Origin: Paramacrobiotus metropolitanus | Taxonomy: Eukaryota; Tardigrada; Eutardigrada; Parachela; Macrobiotidae | Direction of reading: 5' to 3' | Length of the DNA: 64,000 nucleotides | Assembly (NCBI RefSeq): GCF_019649055.1 | Contig: NW_026570273.1 | Coordinates: 310,001 to 374,000, forward strand | Shown: in pieces, positions 1 to 12,643 of the stretch | Layout: each line of letters starts with the position of its first letter | Numbering within the stretch: position 1 is the first letter of the stretch | The notes under the pieces: generated by a model | Told to the model about the DNA's origin: nothing | What the model saw: only the letters and a program-made list of their open reading frames with translations | Databases searched by the model: none | Translations under genes and position numbers: made by a program

Positions 1-1941
1 CCACGCTTATGCGTTCTTGCTCCACAGCTTCCGTTGCTGGGTGATTCTTGCTACGTTGCACTTGCTAATAAACACCTGCGATGACCTTGTGTTATGTTGC
101 GTAATCGCTATGGGATGATCGTGCATCTCCCATCTTTGTCACCCTGTAAACGGTAGTCAGCTTACGGTCAGCATTGCTGCCGACCGTGCCAGCCTTTCCC
201 ACACTAACAGCCGACAGATCGTGGTAAGGTGGATTAACCAACCCACTAGAACAGCAGTCAAACCGGCTGCTGTTACAATATGAAACTACCGGCGCTCTCA
301 GGACACCACCTTATACTCGTAGTTCCGAAGACATACAGTGATCGGGTATATGTACGGTTAATATGAGCTACAGAGGGTAATTCAGTCAAGTGCGTTCACT
401 TTCTGGAAACTAGAGTTCTTGTAAGCCAGCTTTTTTTCAGAGTGTCGCCATAAACATTTTAGCGACAAAGCAGTAGCGACTGCTTTCCGCAAATTTTGGT
501 GAGAATCCAAGACTGCTTGCTTGAATGAATGAATACATAGTATGCTTGCCGTATAGGCTGTTGACCAGAAGACGCCTACTGGAGTTCCGCCAAGAGTTTC
601 GAGGTTTAGATTTGGAGGAATTTTGCGTGCATGATCACTTTAATCAGGTAAACCACTTCCTGACCACGGGCGAGACAATGGAAGCGGGGGTATATATGAC
701 AGGTTGGCGATTGAGCAGGTTAAAGAATAAATATGGTTGCTTTATGGGTCGTCCATGCCCGAAAAGCGGATATCGATAGCTGTATGACTGTAACGGTAGC
801 AGAGGCCCACTGGTGGTACATATTTGAAAAGAGTAGCCAGATCGCGAGAGTCTTTTTTCTCCCGTAATAACTAACTAATGTTTTTCAATACAGTGGTGCC
901 AAGAGACTTTGGTGGTTTATGAAAAAAATTGAAGAATAATATAACGTGGTGTGGTGCAGAGCTTGGTGGCGGTGAAAGGTGGTGTGCGGAGCCTTCCCCA
1001 TTACTGTAAGAACGACAGGCAATATTACGTCTTTTATTCGGATGCTTCATGGTTGTTAACATCGTTGTCGTGTTACACTGCTTATAAGTTTAGCAGACTC
1101 CTCAAAACTTGCGCACTGGTGCATCCGCATGACCTTCAGTAGCATACACTGGATGACTCGAAATCAATAGTACCGAAATTCATACGTACTTAGTTACAGT
1201 TACCGGTCTTCAAAACTTTCGAATGTACTTGCAAAGTATCGTACAATGAATTTTTTTTTTAAATAACGATTTGTAAGCCCTGCAAAGTGCAAAGGACAGG
1301 TGTATGCTTATATCAGTTTTGTCAGTGCTCGACATAGAAATACACCGCAACAGTACGTAGCACTATGCGATCATTTATTTTTTGTTTGCCCACGCTCTGT
1401 GGACCATTGCGGTTGAAAATATTTTTTAGGCATGCTAAGGTAGTACACTGTTACTATCTTTCCACAACAAATCAAAATTTTCTGAATTCAGACCAGGAAA
1501 ATGTATGCTGGTCAGAAATTTTTTCCGGTGATACGACAATCGTTTTAACGTACAGCGGTACAGTGCAGTTTTCCTATGAGATTTTAGTTACGTACGAGTA
1601 TGTCGACAAAGGATTCCATGCTTTCAAATCGTCAGTTATTTTTCTTATCTGAACCAAAAACGCCGGATTAAGCAGGCTCAGTTGTTAGGCGTTTAAAAAA
1701 TCGTGTTATTCGTAAGAAAGTGAAAACCAGAACAAAACAGCTTCAGCTGCACCGATAAATTTGCATTGTGAAGGCAGTTATATACTATAGATTGGTTACA
1801 GCAGTTAGCAATCATGGTTAACCAAATTCACAAGGCTGCTTTCTTTTGGTAATGTATGCCTTCTATCATGTGATATACAGTACGAGAACCATTATGACAA
1901 CAATAAAACTAGCTTTTGGTAACTTTCGTAAATATTTAAGC
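1..1941. other. Left flank without a recognisable gene
   Basis: I see no convincing gene here. Open frames are short (an 84-codon frame at 525-779 and a 95-codon frame at 1365-1652), resemble nothing I know, and have no paralogous partner elsewhere in the window. The right edge abuts the last exon of the first receptor gene, which reads leftward. Confidence 0.5.
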
Positions 1942-3503
1942 CTAAGTGCAGCTGCAGTTGCAGGTCACAGGAACTTGTGTAGGCTTGGAAGCGCTAGCAA
2001 GTTCCGAGAACATAATCATGGTGCTGGCCAACGCTGCGCCAATCTGATAAGAACACAGAATAATGTTAGGACACTATGTTCCCCAAGTGCTCGAAAACAT
2101 GCCCTAAGACTTAATTTTACTTACACCGAATGCATTTTCCCGTGAAATGACCACCCCGGCTAATGTGAAGCAGGGAGGATCGTGTTGTCTTGCAGTGTGA
2201 ACATAAAAATCTTTGTAGTCCTCAGTTTTCCACTTGCCTTTGCTCAAATGCAAGCACATTTCCATAACTTTTGCCAAGTGAGCACCCTAAAACAAAATAT
2301 AAGTTAAAACGATAAGCAATAAAAATGTACTATCGCATTTACTGCTAAAAAGAAAGCTTTCGCTTCTGTATTAACAAGTAAGCATCTCCCGATAAAAAGC
2401 TTTAATTCATTTTCAGATAAATTTTTCTAAATTGATAACCTAGTTTACGAGAACCTTGAACTGGTCCAAGCATCGCAAACTTTTGTAGTTCCGCCACTGT
2501 TAAGCAATACCTGGTTAGTAGAGTAAGCACATGCTCCCAAAAGTGTGGATAGCGCTACTACGTGTGTGGCTGAGGCGCCTAACATAAGAGCAGGCGGTGA
2601 TACGTTGGGTGACAGGAATCCCACTTGGAATGAAAGGTAAATCAGGCCGGCAATTGCTGCATAACCTCTGAAGGCCGCAATGATCGAGAAGCACTGATTC
2701 ATGTTCCTAACCAAGCAGCCTAAATCAAGCAGTTTTGAGTAATCATAAACCGAGACCCCATCAGCGGCGCTTATTTGCCAGGAGGTTCTCGCAACACTCT
2801 GACCGACAACGCGACTGCAGAAAACGATGATGATGATGACGAAAGCGAGCAGAATTTCTCGGCCAACCATCGCCGTTCTCAGTATGACCAGATACAAGCG
2901 AACAATCCATTCAACCTGCGTATGCGAGAGATCTGGAAAAAAATGTTCCATGAAGACACTGTTAACTTGTGAAAATTCCCAGTCAAACTGTTCATAATAA
3001 AATCGTACACCGTGTTTCACAAGCACAATTAGCACTAAAAAAACCATTCCAGCAACGTAAACAACGTGTTCAGCGAGCTTAATAGGCGAATTATACAGCA
3101 TGTCAAGATGGGTAACTACATTAAGAACACGTTGATTGTTCTGCCACATTAGAGTAATGCACAGCAGACCAGCAAGAACATCCGTAGCGTCGATTAGATA
3201 GACAAAGATCTTCGTCAACCAGTTCGATAACTCAGGCGGTCTGTATTTTTCTTGCACGTAAATGGAAGCCAGCACACAGCAAGCCATGAGCGAAACGTAT
3301 AAGGTCATCACGAACCGCATCAACATGGCGAATCGACCTCGATTGTACAATGGATAGACAAAGCAGCCACACATTTGTAAGAATCTCAACCATACCGTTG
3401 TCACCTTCCAGATATAGCCATGCCTTATCTGTAAGTTAGCAGCGCTGCTATCGGAAACCGATGGCTTCTCCGAATAAATACACTTCTCGTCCATAGCAAA
3501 CAT
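1942..3503 (-). CDS. Gustatory-receptor-like multi-pass receptor, copy 1
   Basis: Three exons: 3503-2511 (331 codons), 2286-2125 (54 codons) and 2043-1942 (33 codons plus stop), joined by phase-0 GT-AG introns, about 418 residues in all. Exon 1 has an N-terminal hydrophobic segment with a G-C-F...P motif, then six membrane segments ending in YSTNQ. Exon 2 is the hydrophilic third intracellular loop ending DPPCFTLAGVVISRENAF. Exon 3 is TM7 (AALASTMIMFSELAS). This layout is that of the insect gustatory/odorant receptor superfamily, with inverted topology and phase-0 introns near the C-terminus; the family call is inferred from layout and loop patterns. The second-exon donor (GGT|GTAAGT) is three bases further out than in most copies. 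No frameshift is seen, so it is probably functional. Confidence 0.7.
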
Positions 3504-3549
3504 TTAATATTTTCCTGCCCACAGAAAACGGCAAAGGAAGATGCCTTTT

Positions 3550-3732
3550 TTATTGTAAAGCAAAATAACTAGTAACAATCTTGGGATACGGGCGCATTAC
3601 GCACATATCCGGCATCATCCAGACAATGGTGAGTTTCCAAAGGAAGCCAGTTCTCGCTTCTTCAGCGGGTTCGTCGCTATCAGAAGTGTCCAGAGCTAAT
3701 CGTTCGTAACTTTTTGTCCGCAGTTTATCCAC
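3550..3732 (-). pseudogene. Receptor first-exon fragment
   Basis: A 60-codon frame whose middle (GFLWKLTIVWM) matches the conserved N-terminal segment of the neighbouring receptors (GFIWKVTAVW). It stops where the first membrane segments should continue. Nothing homologous to TM1-TM7 follows before the next copy's exon 1 at 3503, so this is a truncated relic of one array member. Confidence 0.55.
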
Positions 3733-4004
3733 TGTATGATTTTGGAGAAGTAACGTACATATACCAGTTCTTTCTGCAGTCGGAGAAAATTACCAGTAAA
3801 AATTAACGGTAACAATTTTATGTTTAGTTGCCGAATAATATAATTATAAAATAAAATATCCGGTAAACCGTAACATTTTGTTAGTTCTCAGACTGCATAC
3901 AAAAATCAAACGTCTTGCTCTGTAATATCTGGGGTGCAAGCGGCCTGCATTGAGTATTTTCTCATGGGATCAAGTGTTCCATTTTAAACAGGGGGTTGCG
4001 GTTC

Positions 4005-4043
4005 AAAAGGTGAACCGCAACACGGGATTGCGGTTCACCTTTT
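4005..4043. repeat. 16-bp hairpin
   Basis: AAAAGGTGAACCGCAA at 4005-4020 is followed, after a 7-base loop, by its exact reverse complement at 4028-4043. A partial third copy (TTGCGGTTC) lies just to the left at about 3996-4004. It is in a spacer between receptor copies; the function is unknown. Confidence 0.7.
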
Positions 4044-4524
4044 AAACATGGAGCTAACACAAAGGCCATGCGGCTTGCTGCCGATACACCCTGGAGAGCA
4101 GTTCTAACTTTTAACGCTGTGCTGGCACTGTTTCGACGGGAATTATCACACGCATCGCGCTTTTACAATTTACTGCGTAAATATTTTGCTCGCAGAGTTC
4201 AAAACCATTCTTTGAAAGGTGTGGTACCACAAATCGTTCAAGGGCGCGCATTCTTATGATTTTACATTAATGATGTGGATGTGAAAACCGCAGAGCGTTA
4301 CCAGGTCACAAAGACAACGGCACATGTTTAACACAAAATACATAGCAGCGGTAAGACCCAGAGAATGTTAAAAACGTCTTCCCATCGATCGCTTCATGGG
4401 CATTAACCTCATTTTTGGAGCCACTGTTTAATAATTTTAAACTCCCGCACTGGAGTATCCACATGACCTTTAGCGATATAGACTGGGTAATTGATTCAGA
4501 GCCCGGATGGAATTTGATTTCATA

Positions 4525-4691
4525 CAGCTTAGGACAAAATGGTCGCATACCCAACATCTCCACATTCAGTACGAATGCAGCGCAGTGCACTGTACGACTG
4601 AGTTCAAAATATCCGTTTCGTACAAGTGCACTGCACCGCTTGCGTACAGAATGCTGGGTATGGGGCTATGCGACCATTTAGTCCTACATTG
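4525..4691. mobile_element. 167-bp TA-flanked MITE, copy A
   Basis: A near-palindromic element starting CAGCTTAGGAC and ending in a degraded inverted copy (GTCCTACATTG), flanked by TA at 4523-4524 and 4692-4693. Its two halves are imperfect inverted repeats of each other. It has the same length and ends as the element at 14289-14455. TA target duplication and small foldback structure fit a Tc1/mariner-type MITE. It lies eight bases beyond the stop codon of the adjacent receptor gene. Confidence 0.7.
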
Positions 4692-4698
4692 TACATAC

Positions 4699-7600
4699 TT
4701 AAGTGCAGTTTCCGGCCTTGAAAACGTTTGACGACCTGCTGGCGCTTGAAAATTCCGAGAAAACAATCACAGTGCTGGCTAATGCTGCACAGATCTAGTC
4801 AAAATAGAAAAACGAGTGAGTGTAAATCGTCCTTACCGACGAGAGCCTGATTCAGTGCTGATAGAGAATGTTTACTTACAGCAATAGCGTTTTCGCCAGT
4901 GATAACAACACCAGCTAAAGTGAAGCAGGGTGGGTCGCGATGGTCTTTTGCCCGGACGTATATGCCTATATAATCCTCACTTTTCCATTTAACGCTGCCC
5001 ACATGCAGGCCCACTTCCATCACTTTATCCAAATTGACACCCTACCACAAGCAATAACAAAATTTAATACCACGACGCCAGTCGAAATTAATAAATTTCT
5101 ATCACTTATTTCGATTATGATTATTACTGACAGCCATAAAGCGTACTTCCGCCCCGTACATTATCAGCTTTATTTGTTTTGTGCTTTTCGTGAGGAAACT
5201 ACACATATACAGTCCTGCTAGCCTGCAATAGACCATAGGTTAAAATAGCGTGTGTTAGTACACAGTTTGTGTATTATTAAATGTGTTCTGTGTATTGTTA
5301 AATTCTCGAATGTGCAAGATTAAAAAAACTGAAATCCGTTGAGAAAACGTTAGAGGGGTTAGAGGGATCTGGCCAGCAAAATATAAAATTTGAATTAAAA
5401 TTTGTAGTTTTAATGGAATTTTATAAATTTTTGGGTCAAAATCTGCCGTCCGCTTCGCGCGAAATCGGTAGGCCAATGTCAAAACGACGGCGGAATTTCT
5501 TGCCGGCGGAAATTTTGTGTGGTCAAAACGCCGGCGGAATTTTCGTGACTTTTTAATTTCATTTACTGTACGTATTTAATCGTAAAAACAGTGTTGTAAA
5601 AAATTGGTATCTTACTTAGATTCGGGCGCTCCGTTATCAATAACAGCATCGCTATCGGGCCGCATGTACGTAAGTATGTGTGTTGTTGCGTTGGCAGCTT
5701 GCACAGAACGCGCGGATGAGTTCAAGAGCCGCGCAAAGCAGACAAACAGGGTGTATAACAATGGCACTGCCGACTGCGGCAGTGACACTGAGGTGTGATC
5801 TAGTCTGATCCCTTAATTTGGAGCCTTTCCTGGGAAGAATAAAAACTTCTCTGAATGTAGATTGGCACAGCTAACTACGAAGAATTTCTGCGCGCGGAGA
5901 CACACAAAATTGCGAAGATCTTTCACGCGCAGCGCAGCAGCCGCTGCGGTTTGTTTCAAAAAAATGGGCATATGAAAAATTTTGCGAAAACAGATAAGAA
6001 AAACAGTTATTAGATTATCTGCTATCTTAATGCTGGTATGGATACGCGAAATTTCTGCTCCCAATAATGTGCTTTTATTGGTCAAATCGAACTGAAATTA
6101 ATGGGGGGAAAATGCGTAATTAGAGATTAGGATAGCATTGCTCCCAATAGCATTAATATCTGGCATGGAGGAAGGTAGTTTACCAATAAGTTGGTTATGT
6201 ACCAATTTTGGGATTTCCGTAAAAAAATGCATGTTCAGGAAATTCCGCCGGCAGTTTGACCACGAGAATTTCCGCCGGCGTTTTGACCACCCAAAATTTC
6301 CGCCGGCAAGAAATTCCGCCGTCGTTTTGACCACACAAAATTTCCGCCGGCAGAAAATTCCGCCGTCGTTTTGACATTGGCCAAATCGGTACTTATTATT
6401 AAACATCACACTTGATACAGTGGTAATCGCGGTATTGACCTGAAAATTTATGTACGTGTATTACGCGTTGTTCAAGATATGTACTCGTTGTTTTATTGTC
6501 GTCGGCCCGTCAGTAAAGTTAAACTCGGCAAATTAAAACTCCAGCAAAATAGTATTTTATACGTCTTTCCTGAAAATAGCTCGTCGGCTTCGCGCGAAAA
6601 TATTCTGTATCCAGCTGCTTAATAAGAACTTCAACTTACCCCACACAGCGCCCCCGAGGTCCCTGGGGCAGCCCCCCTGGGGGTGTAGGGGGAGTGTGTA
6701 TTATTAAATTTCTGCTATTTTAATCTCAGCAATAGACCATTTGTTTTAAAGAGGAAGCGCATGTATCTGTACAATAAATTACATACGATTCTATGATCCC
6801 TGTTCACTGTTCTATGAACCGGGAATGAGTATTTCAATGTATTTCCGCCCCGTACGACGTGGCAGGCGTGTATGTGAATAGTGTTCACATACTCTATACA
6901 CGCCTGACAAGCTACACGTACAGCCTTTTGGCTGAACGCGCAGCCTACTGGTTGAAGCCTATTGGCGGTTTCACTTGTACTTGCTGTGGTACCGTAGCGC
7001 TCACACCTTGCAACAGTCGGAATTAGTGCACGCTAGCAGTACCGTATAGCGCCAGAATTTCGTAAATTTAAACTGATTAAATAAATTTAATTTAAGAAAT
7101 TCTGGCACATGATCGATCAACTAAATTCCTCCACTGCAGTATGCTTTTGCGCACCTGTTCAGTGGAGTATGCACAAGCAGCCAAAAGCGTCGAAAGGGCA
7201 ACAACTTGTGCGGCTATTGTGATAAATAAAGTGGATGGTGGAGGCATATCGGTAGAAAAATTTCCCATTTCGAACGACAGGAAAATTAAATTCGCCATTG
7301 CAGCATACGCTCGACTGGCGGCAATAACGGAGAAACCATGATCCAAATCGGTGATCATCTGGCTCAAACTCAATAACTGTTCGTATTCATTCAGCGTTAC
7401 ATAACCAGTGGAACGTAGCTGGCCGCGAGCAGTCGTGCAATGCGAACGAATAATTATTCCACAAACGAGAATTATAGTCGCCACGAAACACAGAAGAAGT
7501 TCGCGGCCGGTAAGCGTCATTCGAAACACAACGAGGTATACACGAACAATCCACTCGGCGCGCCACGGCGACAGATAAGGAAAATAATGCTCCTGCATGG

Positions 7601-8138
7601 TGTATAAATCATCGGAGAGATCCACATCAAACTGCTCTTCGTAGAACCGAGCACCATTTTTCGCAGCCACAATAAGCACAAAGAGAATCATTCCCGCAAC
7701 GCATACCACGCGGTCTCTTCGTTGGATCGATGAACTATAAAAGCAGTCGAGCCGTTTCAAGAGGTCTACCGTACGCTTATTATGCCACCACATAAGCACA
7801 ATGCAAAGCAAATTAGACAGTTTATCCGTGATGTCGACCAGCTGAACAAAAATGAGCGTTAACCAATTCAATAGATGGGGTGTTTTGTATCTGGCTTGAT
7901 CGTAAATAGAAAGGGTAATACCACCAACAATGGCCCCAAAGTAGACGCACATAATACAAAATTCCACGGTGACGCAACGGCAGCGTTTGTTCAGCGGGTG
8001 GACGAAGTAGCCGCATAACTGCAGAAGCATCAGCCAGATTGCGGTGATCTTCCAAATAAGTCCCTTTCTATTTTCTGTACTGATATGAGGGGGTAACTGT
8101 TGGTCCGGTGCCACACGAATGCAATTTTTTATTCGCAT
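4699..8138 (-). CDS. Gustatory-receptor-like multi-pass receptor, copy 2 (transposon in intron 1)
   Basis: Exon 1 is 8138-7155 (328 codons; an upstream in-frame ATG at 8264 would add 42). Exon 2 is 5041-4880 (54 codons) and exon 3 is 4794-4699 (31 codons plus stop, TM7 AALASTVIVFSEF). All junctions are phase 0 with GT-AG. Intron 1 is 2.1 kb because it holds an inserted transposon (5471-6382). I start at 8138 because that gives an N-terminus of about 30 residues before the conserved GLIWKITAIW, as in the other copies. Exons 2-3 could instead be an orphan relic and exon 1 an incomplete gene, but no other exon 2 or 3 lies between them and their order and phases fit. The last exons most resemble copy 1. 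Confidence 0.6.
5225..6744. repeat. Possible outer element enclosing the 912-bp transposon
   Basis: GCAATAGACCAT occurs at about 5226-5237 and again at about 6733-6744. Inside it are short inverted ends (AGGTTAAAATAGC on the left, GCTATTTTAATCT on the right). A GC-rich, hairpin-prone stretch near 6650-6700 lies inside. This could be an older transposon with a 12-bp duplication into which the 912-bp element inserted. The ends are short and the alignment is loose by two bases on the right, so this is tentative. Confidence 0.3.
5471..6382. mobile_element. 912-bp non-autonomous DNA transposon with 9-bp target duplication
   Basis: The element begins GGCCAATGTCAAAACG and ends in the reverse complement (CGTTTTGACATTGGCC). 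It is flanked by an exact 9-bp direct repeat, AAATCGGTA, at 5462-5470 and 6383-6391. Each terminus carries tandem copies of a roughly 35-bp unit containing CCGGCGGAATTT and GGTCAAAACG, more copies on the right than on the left. No transposase frame is visible. A 9-bp duplication with long repetitive termini fits a Mutator-like (MULE) non-autonomous element; hAT or Merlin types are less likely alternatives. It sits in intron 1 of receptor copy 2. Confidence 0.75.
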
Positions 8139-8264
8139 TTCGGAGACTGTATAGAGAAAAAGCTGTATACATTGCCCGTAATAGAGGACATGAGAAATCA
8201 CAACCACATTTTGTCCTGCTTCACGTGTTTTATGAGGCGGCTTCGTATAATATACAGAGTACAT

Positions 8265-9812
8265 TATCGTTTTAAAAGTCGTTTCTACACGTTCAGTCGG
8301 TCGTATTCCCCGACGTTTGTTACTTTGCGCAAGGGAACTGACTAAAGTTTGAATTGTATTTCGAAGTATTACAAGTTTAATATTGCGGCTGCTAAGCCAA
8401 TATGTTCGTCAGGTCACAGTCACATTAATTCACTAAGGGAATTGACTGACGCAGCTAACGTCAGCTCAGGTTTTTGCAGCTCTAACAAGACTTCCTTCGC
8501 TTATTGCAACTTGTCCTGTTGCTGAAAAACACGGTTGGCTAGGTCATTGCGCGATTGTTGGCAACGTAAGTGTGCAATACAAAACTTGTCGCAATGCCAT
8601 ATTTAATATCGGTCACTTCATACAAAGCATAGGTGGCAGTATTTCGTTGGGCGTGTGAAAGTTCAGGGATTTTCATTCACTGTGTCCGATGAGGAAGAAG
8701 TGCCAACTTTTACAACCTTTAAAAAAGGTTTTATTGTGATACTTAAAATTTGTTATACTAAGTTGGTAAGTAACGATCGTAAAGCGAAAGAAAACTACTG
8801 TGTAAGCTGTAAGCTTTTATTCCGAAAAAGGTACAACTGAAGTATAATATATTTGTGTCTCCCTTTAGTACTGCTAGCAACTTACAAAGGCCGTTAGGAA
8901 TGGTTTTGCTTGTACAATATACATAGTTCTTTAATGCGGGCATTCGTTTCGTCTGTCGGCAGAGTTCATTTAAATTGGTGGCAGCTGGCAGGTGAGCTTG
9001 ACAGCATTTCAGTCGAAGTGGTGTGATCAGGTTTCGCAACAGAATAATCGCTATCGCGTTACGCAGCTACGGTCAACAATAACCTTTACTGCGCCATGCT
9101 TTATCGTGCGCTGCAATAAGTAAATTAAGAATAAGCACCTTGGCTGCACAAATTTCGAAATTCCGTAGCAGAATCACGGTTTACATTGTTGGTGGCAATA
9201 CCATCAAGGATTAGATAGAGTACTTCGGCAGATAACGGTTCATAATCACTGCAGCGATTAAGCTAAATATTTTCTTTCATATCCGCATTGCCACTCTGCG
9301 AGATCTGTAGGTATGTGTACTGTAGCGTATGATATGGACTCGTATCGTAGCACTTTAATGTGTATCGCAACTGAGCAGAGAACTGACTAAATGTAATGGG
9401 AAGAACCGTAACCAGAGAACAGGAGAAGCACAGAAAGTTGCTAGGACGAAGGGCAGAGAACAGAAATATAGAAAGTACAAGAAGGTCAAGAAACACGCGA
9501 ATCTAGATACATCACACACTCATTGCCAGCGTTGCAAATATTTTGATATTTGCTTCTTCAGCCGGGGGAGTAAACAGTAAACGGTGTTCACGGTATTCGT
9601 CTATCCGATCGTCTACAACGCAATATTGTAATAATTGCCGGTTCTGACATACGTAGCTAGCCGTCGGCATGCTTACATCAGGCAATATTAGCCCGTATGT
9701 TGCAGAGATTTGGCAAAAAAACCTTATCTCGCTTAGAGTAAGCAAAAAATTTGTTAGAGACTATTTATTTGTTCGTTACCGTACAACTGAATAACCGCTT
9801 GCATAACAAGGA
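8265..9812. other. Spacer between receptor genes
   Basis: Upstream region of receptor copy 2 and downstream region of copy 3. Short frames at 8655-8840 and 9263-9745 resemble nothing I recognise and have no paralogue in the window. No repeat or RNA gene was seen. Confidence 0.5.
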
Positions 9813-11223
9813 TCACTGATAGAAAACCAAATTTACCTGGGTGCAGTTAAGGGCTCGACATTCGCAATCTGGACATTTGCTACTGTGGGCCAGCTCAGCA
9901 AACACAAGTAAGGTGCTTACTAAAGCGGCAGATATCTAAAAGATTCCGTTCGAGATGAATCAGTCTTGAAAACATTTCAGGAAAACATGATATAGAGTTT
10001 ACTTGAAGAGCACTTTCCCGGGAAACGATGACGCCCGCTACCGTAAAACACGCCGGCTCATGCCCCGCAACATACGCAGCCGCCCACTCATCCTTTTTCC
10101 AGTTCATTTTTCCATGGCGCAAACACATGTCAACAACTTTTGCCATTTGTGTACCCTGTCGAAATTTGAAAATCAGAAATCCCTTTCGGCGTACAGCTGA
10201 TGTATGTGTGCATCAACCCAGCACTGTGATTTTTACCTGTTCAGAAGAGTAAATGCACACAAAAGCAAGGATACTTAAGTGCCCACTGAACTTTGCTAAT
10301 GCGCTCAGCGAACTTATGGGTGGCGGCTGACCATCCGAGGAATATTTGCCCTGGTCAAAGGCGTAATAAATCAGGTTCGATATTGCAGAGTAGACGCCAT
10401 CAGCGGCTACAACCGAAAAGCAGTTATCCAAGCCACGGACGATGCCAACCAATTGCAAATATGATAAATAATCCTCCACGGAAACTCGCCCGCCGCTGTC
10501 GAGTTGTCGTCGAACGGTCTGCACCGTCTGCTGAATGATAAAGCTGCACGACAGCGCGATAAACACCAGAAATCCTAAGACGCTTTCTCGACCTAGGGTC
10601 GACAAAAACAGCAGCGTAATGTAAATACGGTAAACCCATTCTACGAATATTTTGTAAGATGCCGGAAGATGAGGAAACAACTGATGTTCGTAGCGGGCCA
10701 GATCGGTGGAGAACTGGCCAATCTGACGTCGATAAAAGCGGTGGCTATTTTGAGCAGTCTGGATAACCAGGAAAGCAGCCACAGCCAAGACCAGCATATA
10801 TTTTTCTTTGCGTGTGATCGCGTGGCCATAATTCTGGTTAAGATCGCCGCTTAACTCCACAATTCGTTGGCTGGAATAGCACAGGAAAACCAAGCAGACG
10901 ATCATCGAAATGTAATCAGCGGCATCGATAACGTGGTACACCAACAGCGTAAACCAGTTCGATATGGATGGTGCGTTGTACTTAACTTCGCTAATTAATG
11001 TGAATGAGATCGCAAAGAAATTCAGTACGATGTACGAGCACATTGCATAACGCAGTAATTTGCCTCGTGCGGACCGTTTGTCGAAGGGATAAAAGAAACA
11101 GCCGCATACTTGCAGAGATACCACCCAAATCAGAGTAACCTTGCTAATGAAACCTTTACCATGGTGCGTAGATATGGATGTGTTGGTAGAACACGGACCA
11201 GAATTTTTTATTTTGTCACACAT
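9813..11223 (-). CDS. Gustatory-receptor-like multi-pass receptor, copy 3
   Basis: Exon 1 is 11223-10237 (329 codons), exon 2 is 10155-10003 (51 codons) and exon 3 is 9935-9837 (33 codons), with phase-0 junctions. The ATG at 11223 is the first in frame; the frame is open further upstream but without another ATG. Exon 1 shows NWFTLL, the long extracellular loop with FPHLP, an intracellular loop with VEDYLSYLQLVGIVRGLDNC, and DQGKYSSDGQPPP before the last exon-1 membrane segment. Exon 3 is AALVSTLLVFAELAH followed by a Cys-rich tail ending NCTQ at a GT dinucleotide. Either a fourth exon follows, as in copy 10, or the frame reads on to a stop at 9813, the limit used here. Probably functional. 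Confidence 0.7.
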
Positions 11224-11238
11224 TTTCAATAATATCAC

Positions 11239-12643
11239 GATTATCTTTAGTCATGGGTGTATTAGAATTGCTTAATCTACAGATGTTCAAACAACAAAAG
11301 AAGAGAAAACTGAGCGCACTACTTTATAACACTCGCTAAAGTTATCTCATACGAAAGCAATAAAGCAAGCAAACCCAGTTAGGAAGTAGTGTAACTGAAT
11401 TTTTGTCATCTGACAGCTCCGATATGTTGTCGTCGAGAAACTGTTGTATTGTCAGCGGTGCGTGACACTTGCACAACCAATTGCACTCAACTGGTTTCAA
11501 CTTTCAAGTTGCGGGATGGACAGGTTCAAAATTTAACGGATCGGCTTTGCTGTCAAAGCAGCAATCTGACAGATTGCTCTGTCACTGTTTCGGATGAGCT
11601 GTTTCAAAGTTTAATATGGCCGGCGGTGAATCTTGGATCCGGACGTGGATTTCGATTACTCGTACTCGGACTAAGAAAGAATAAAACCTAAAAAACCTAA
11701 GGAAACGTAAGAAAATCTATGAAAACCTAAGAAATCCAACAGCATGAAACCTAAGAAACATACAAAACCGACAAAAAATAAGAAAACGTAATCCATGTTA
11801 TGCAGTCAAAGTTAGGTGATCCAGGTCCAAGTTTGGGTAAATCAAAGTCTAATCCAAATTTCAGCGCAGGCTATTTAAAGCTGGTGTTTGCCATGTTGCC
11901 ACAGCTAGAGTGACGTTAGCTTTTAGGCGATCTGCCGCAGTTTCTGCCTTATCAGTGACTTTTCCTCCTTTTTGAAACCGGATGTTCCCTAAATTGTTCA
12001 GGGTGAAGCTTATCGCGATTGTTTACAGTTTGACATTTCTTAGGTTTGTTACGTCACTAGCCTCTAAAACACCTACAGCAAACCAAGTTTGAAATACGGG
12101 AGAAAAATAACAGGCATAGCCTAAGCGGTTCGAAATTTATCTTGCAGTTTAAAAGAAATGCCAAAAATCCGATGCAACGTGAGATGAAATAACACCGTCA
12201 AACTTCTATCAATTACGCATAAAAAACTGTTGAATTTTCCGTCACAATTTATTGGCGTTGTTTTGGCGTTGTTTCGGAGTGGAGGAAGTCCACTCATGTC
12301 CACGGGCTTTTCGGTCGTGAGCGAAGCGAATTTGTAATGTCGATCTTTTCAGATGGTCTGCAGCACCCTAATCGTAATAATTCTTTTGTCAATATGGTTA
12401 TACGTTATTCACCGGCTTACACACACACCCATTAAGCCATACAAGCCACTGTAAGGCAGAAATATAGGAAAATTAAAGATTTATTTTAGGTACTTTGTGA
12501 ATTTTTTTAGTAGGCCTCACTCTGTAGCAATGTCTCAATGAATATTCATCAGGGTTCGCTTATTAGGCCGCGGAAGAATATGCAACAGAGCCAATATAGT
12601 GCGGGAAGTACGTACCTGGTTGCAGTTGATGGCTGCGCCTCCA
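11239..12643. other. Spacer with AACCTAAG-rich stretch
   Basis: No gene recognised. At about 11685-11795 the sequence is purine-rich with scattered AAACCTAAG-like words; these are irregular, not a tandem telomere array. Remaining frames are short and without recognisable similarity. Confidence 0.45.

Noticed and set aside
7141-8055. Plus- and minus-strand frames of 66-77 codons over receptor exon 1 of copy 2
   Set aside because: Shadows of the large receptor exon in other frames; codon pattern belongs to the receptor.
11685-11795. AAACCTAAG-like words suggesting an internal telomere (CCTAA) array
   Set aside because: The words are irregularly spaced and embedded in other A-rich sequence, with no run of even three perfect CCTAA units.
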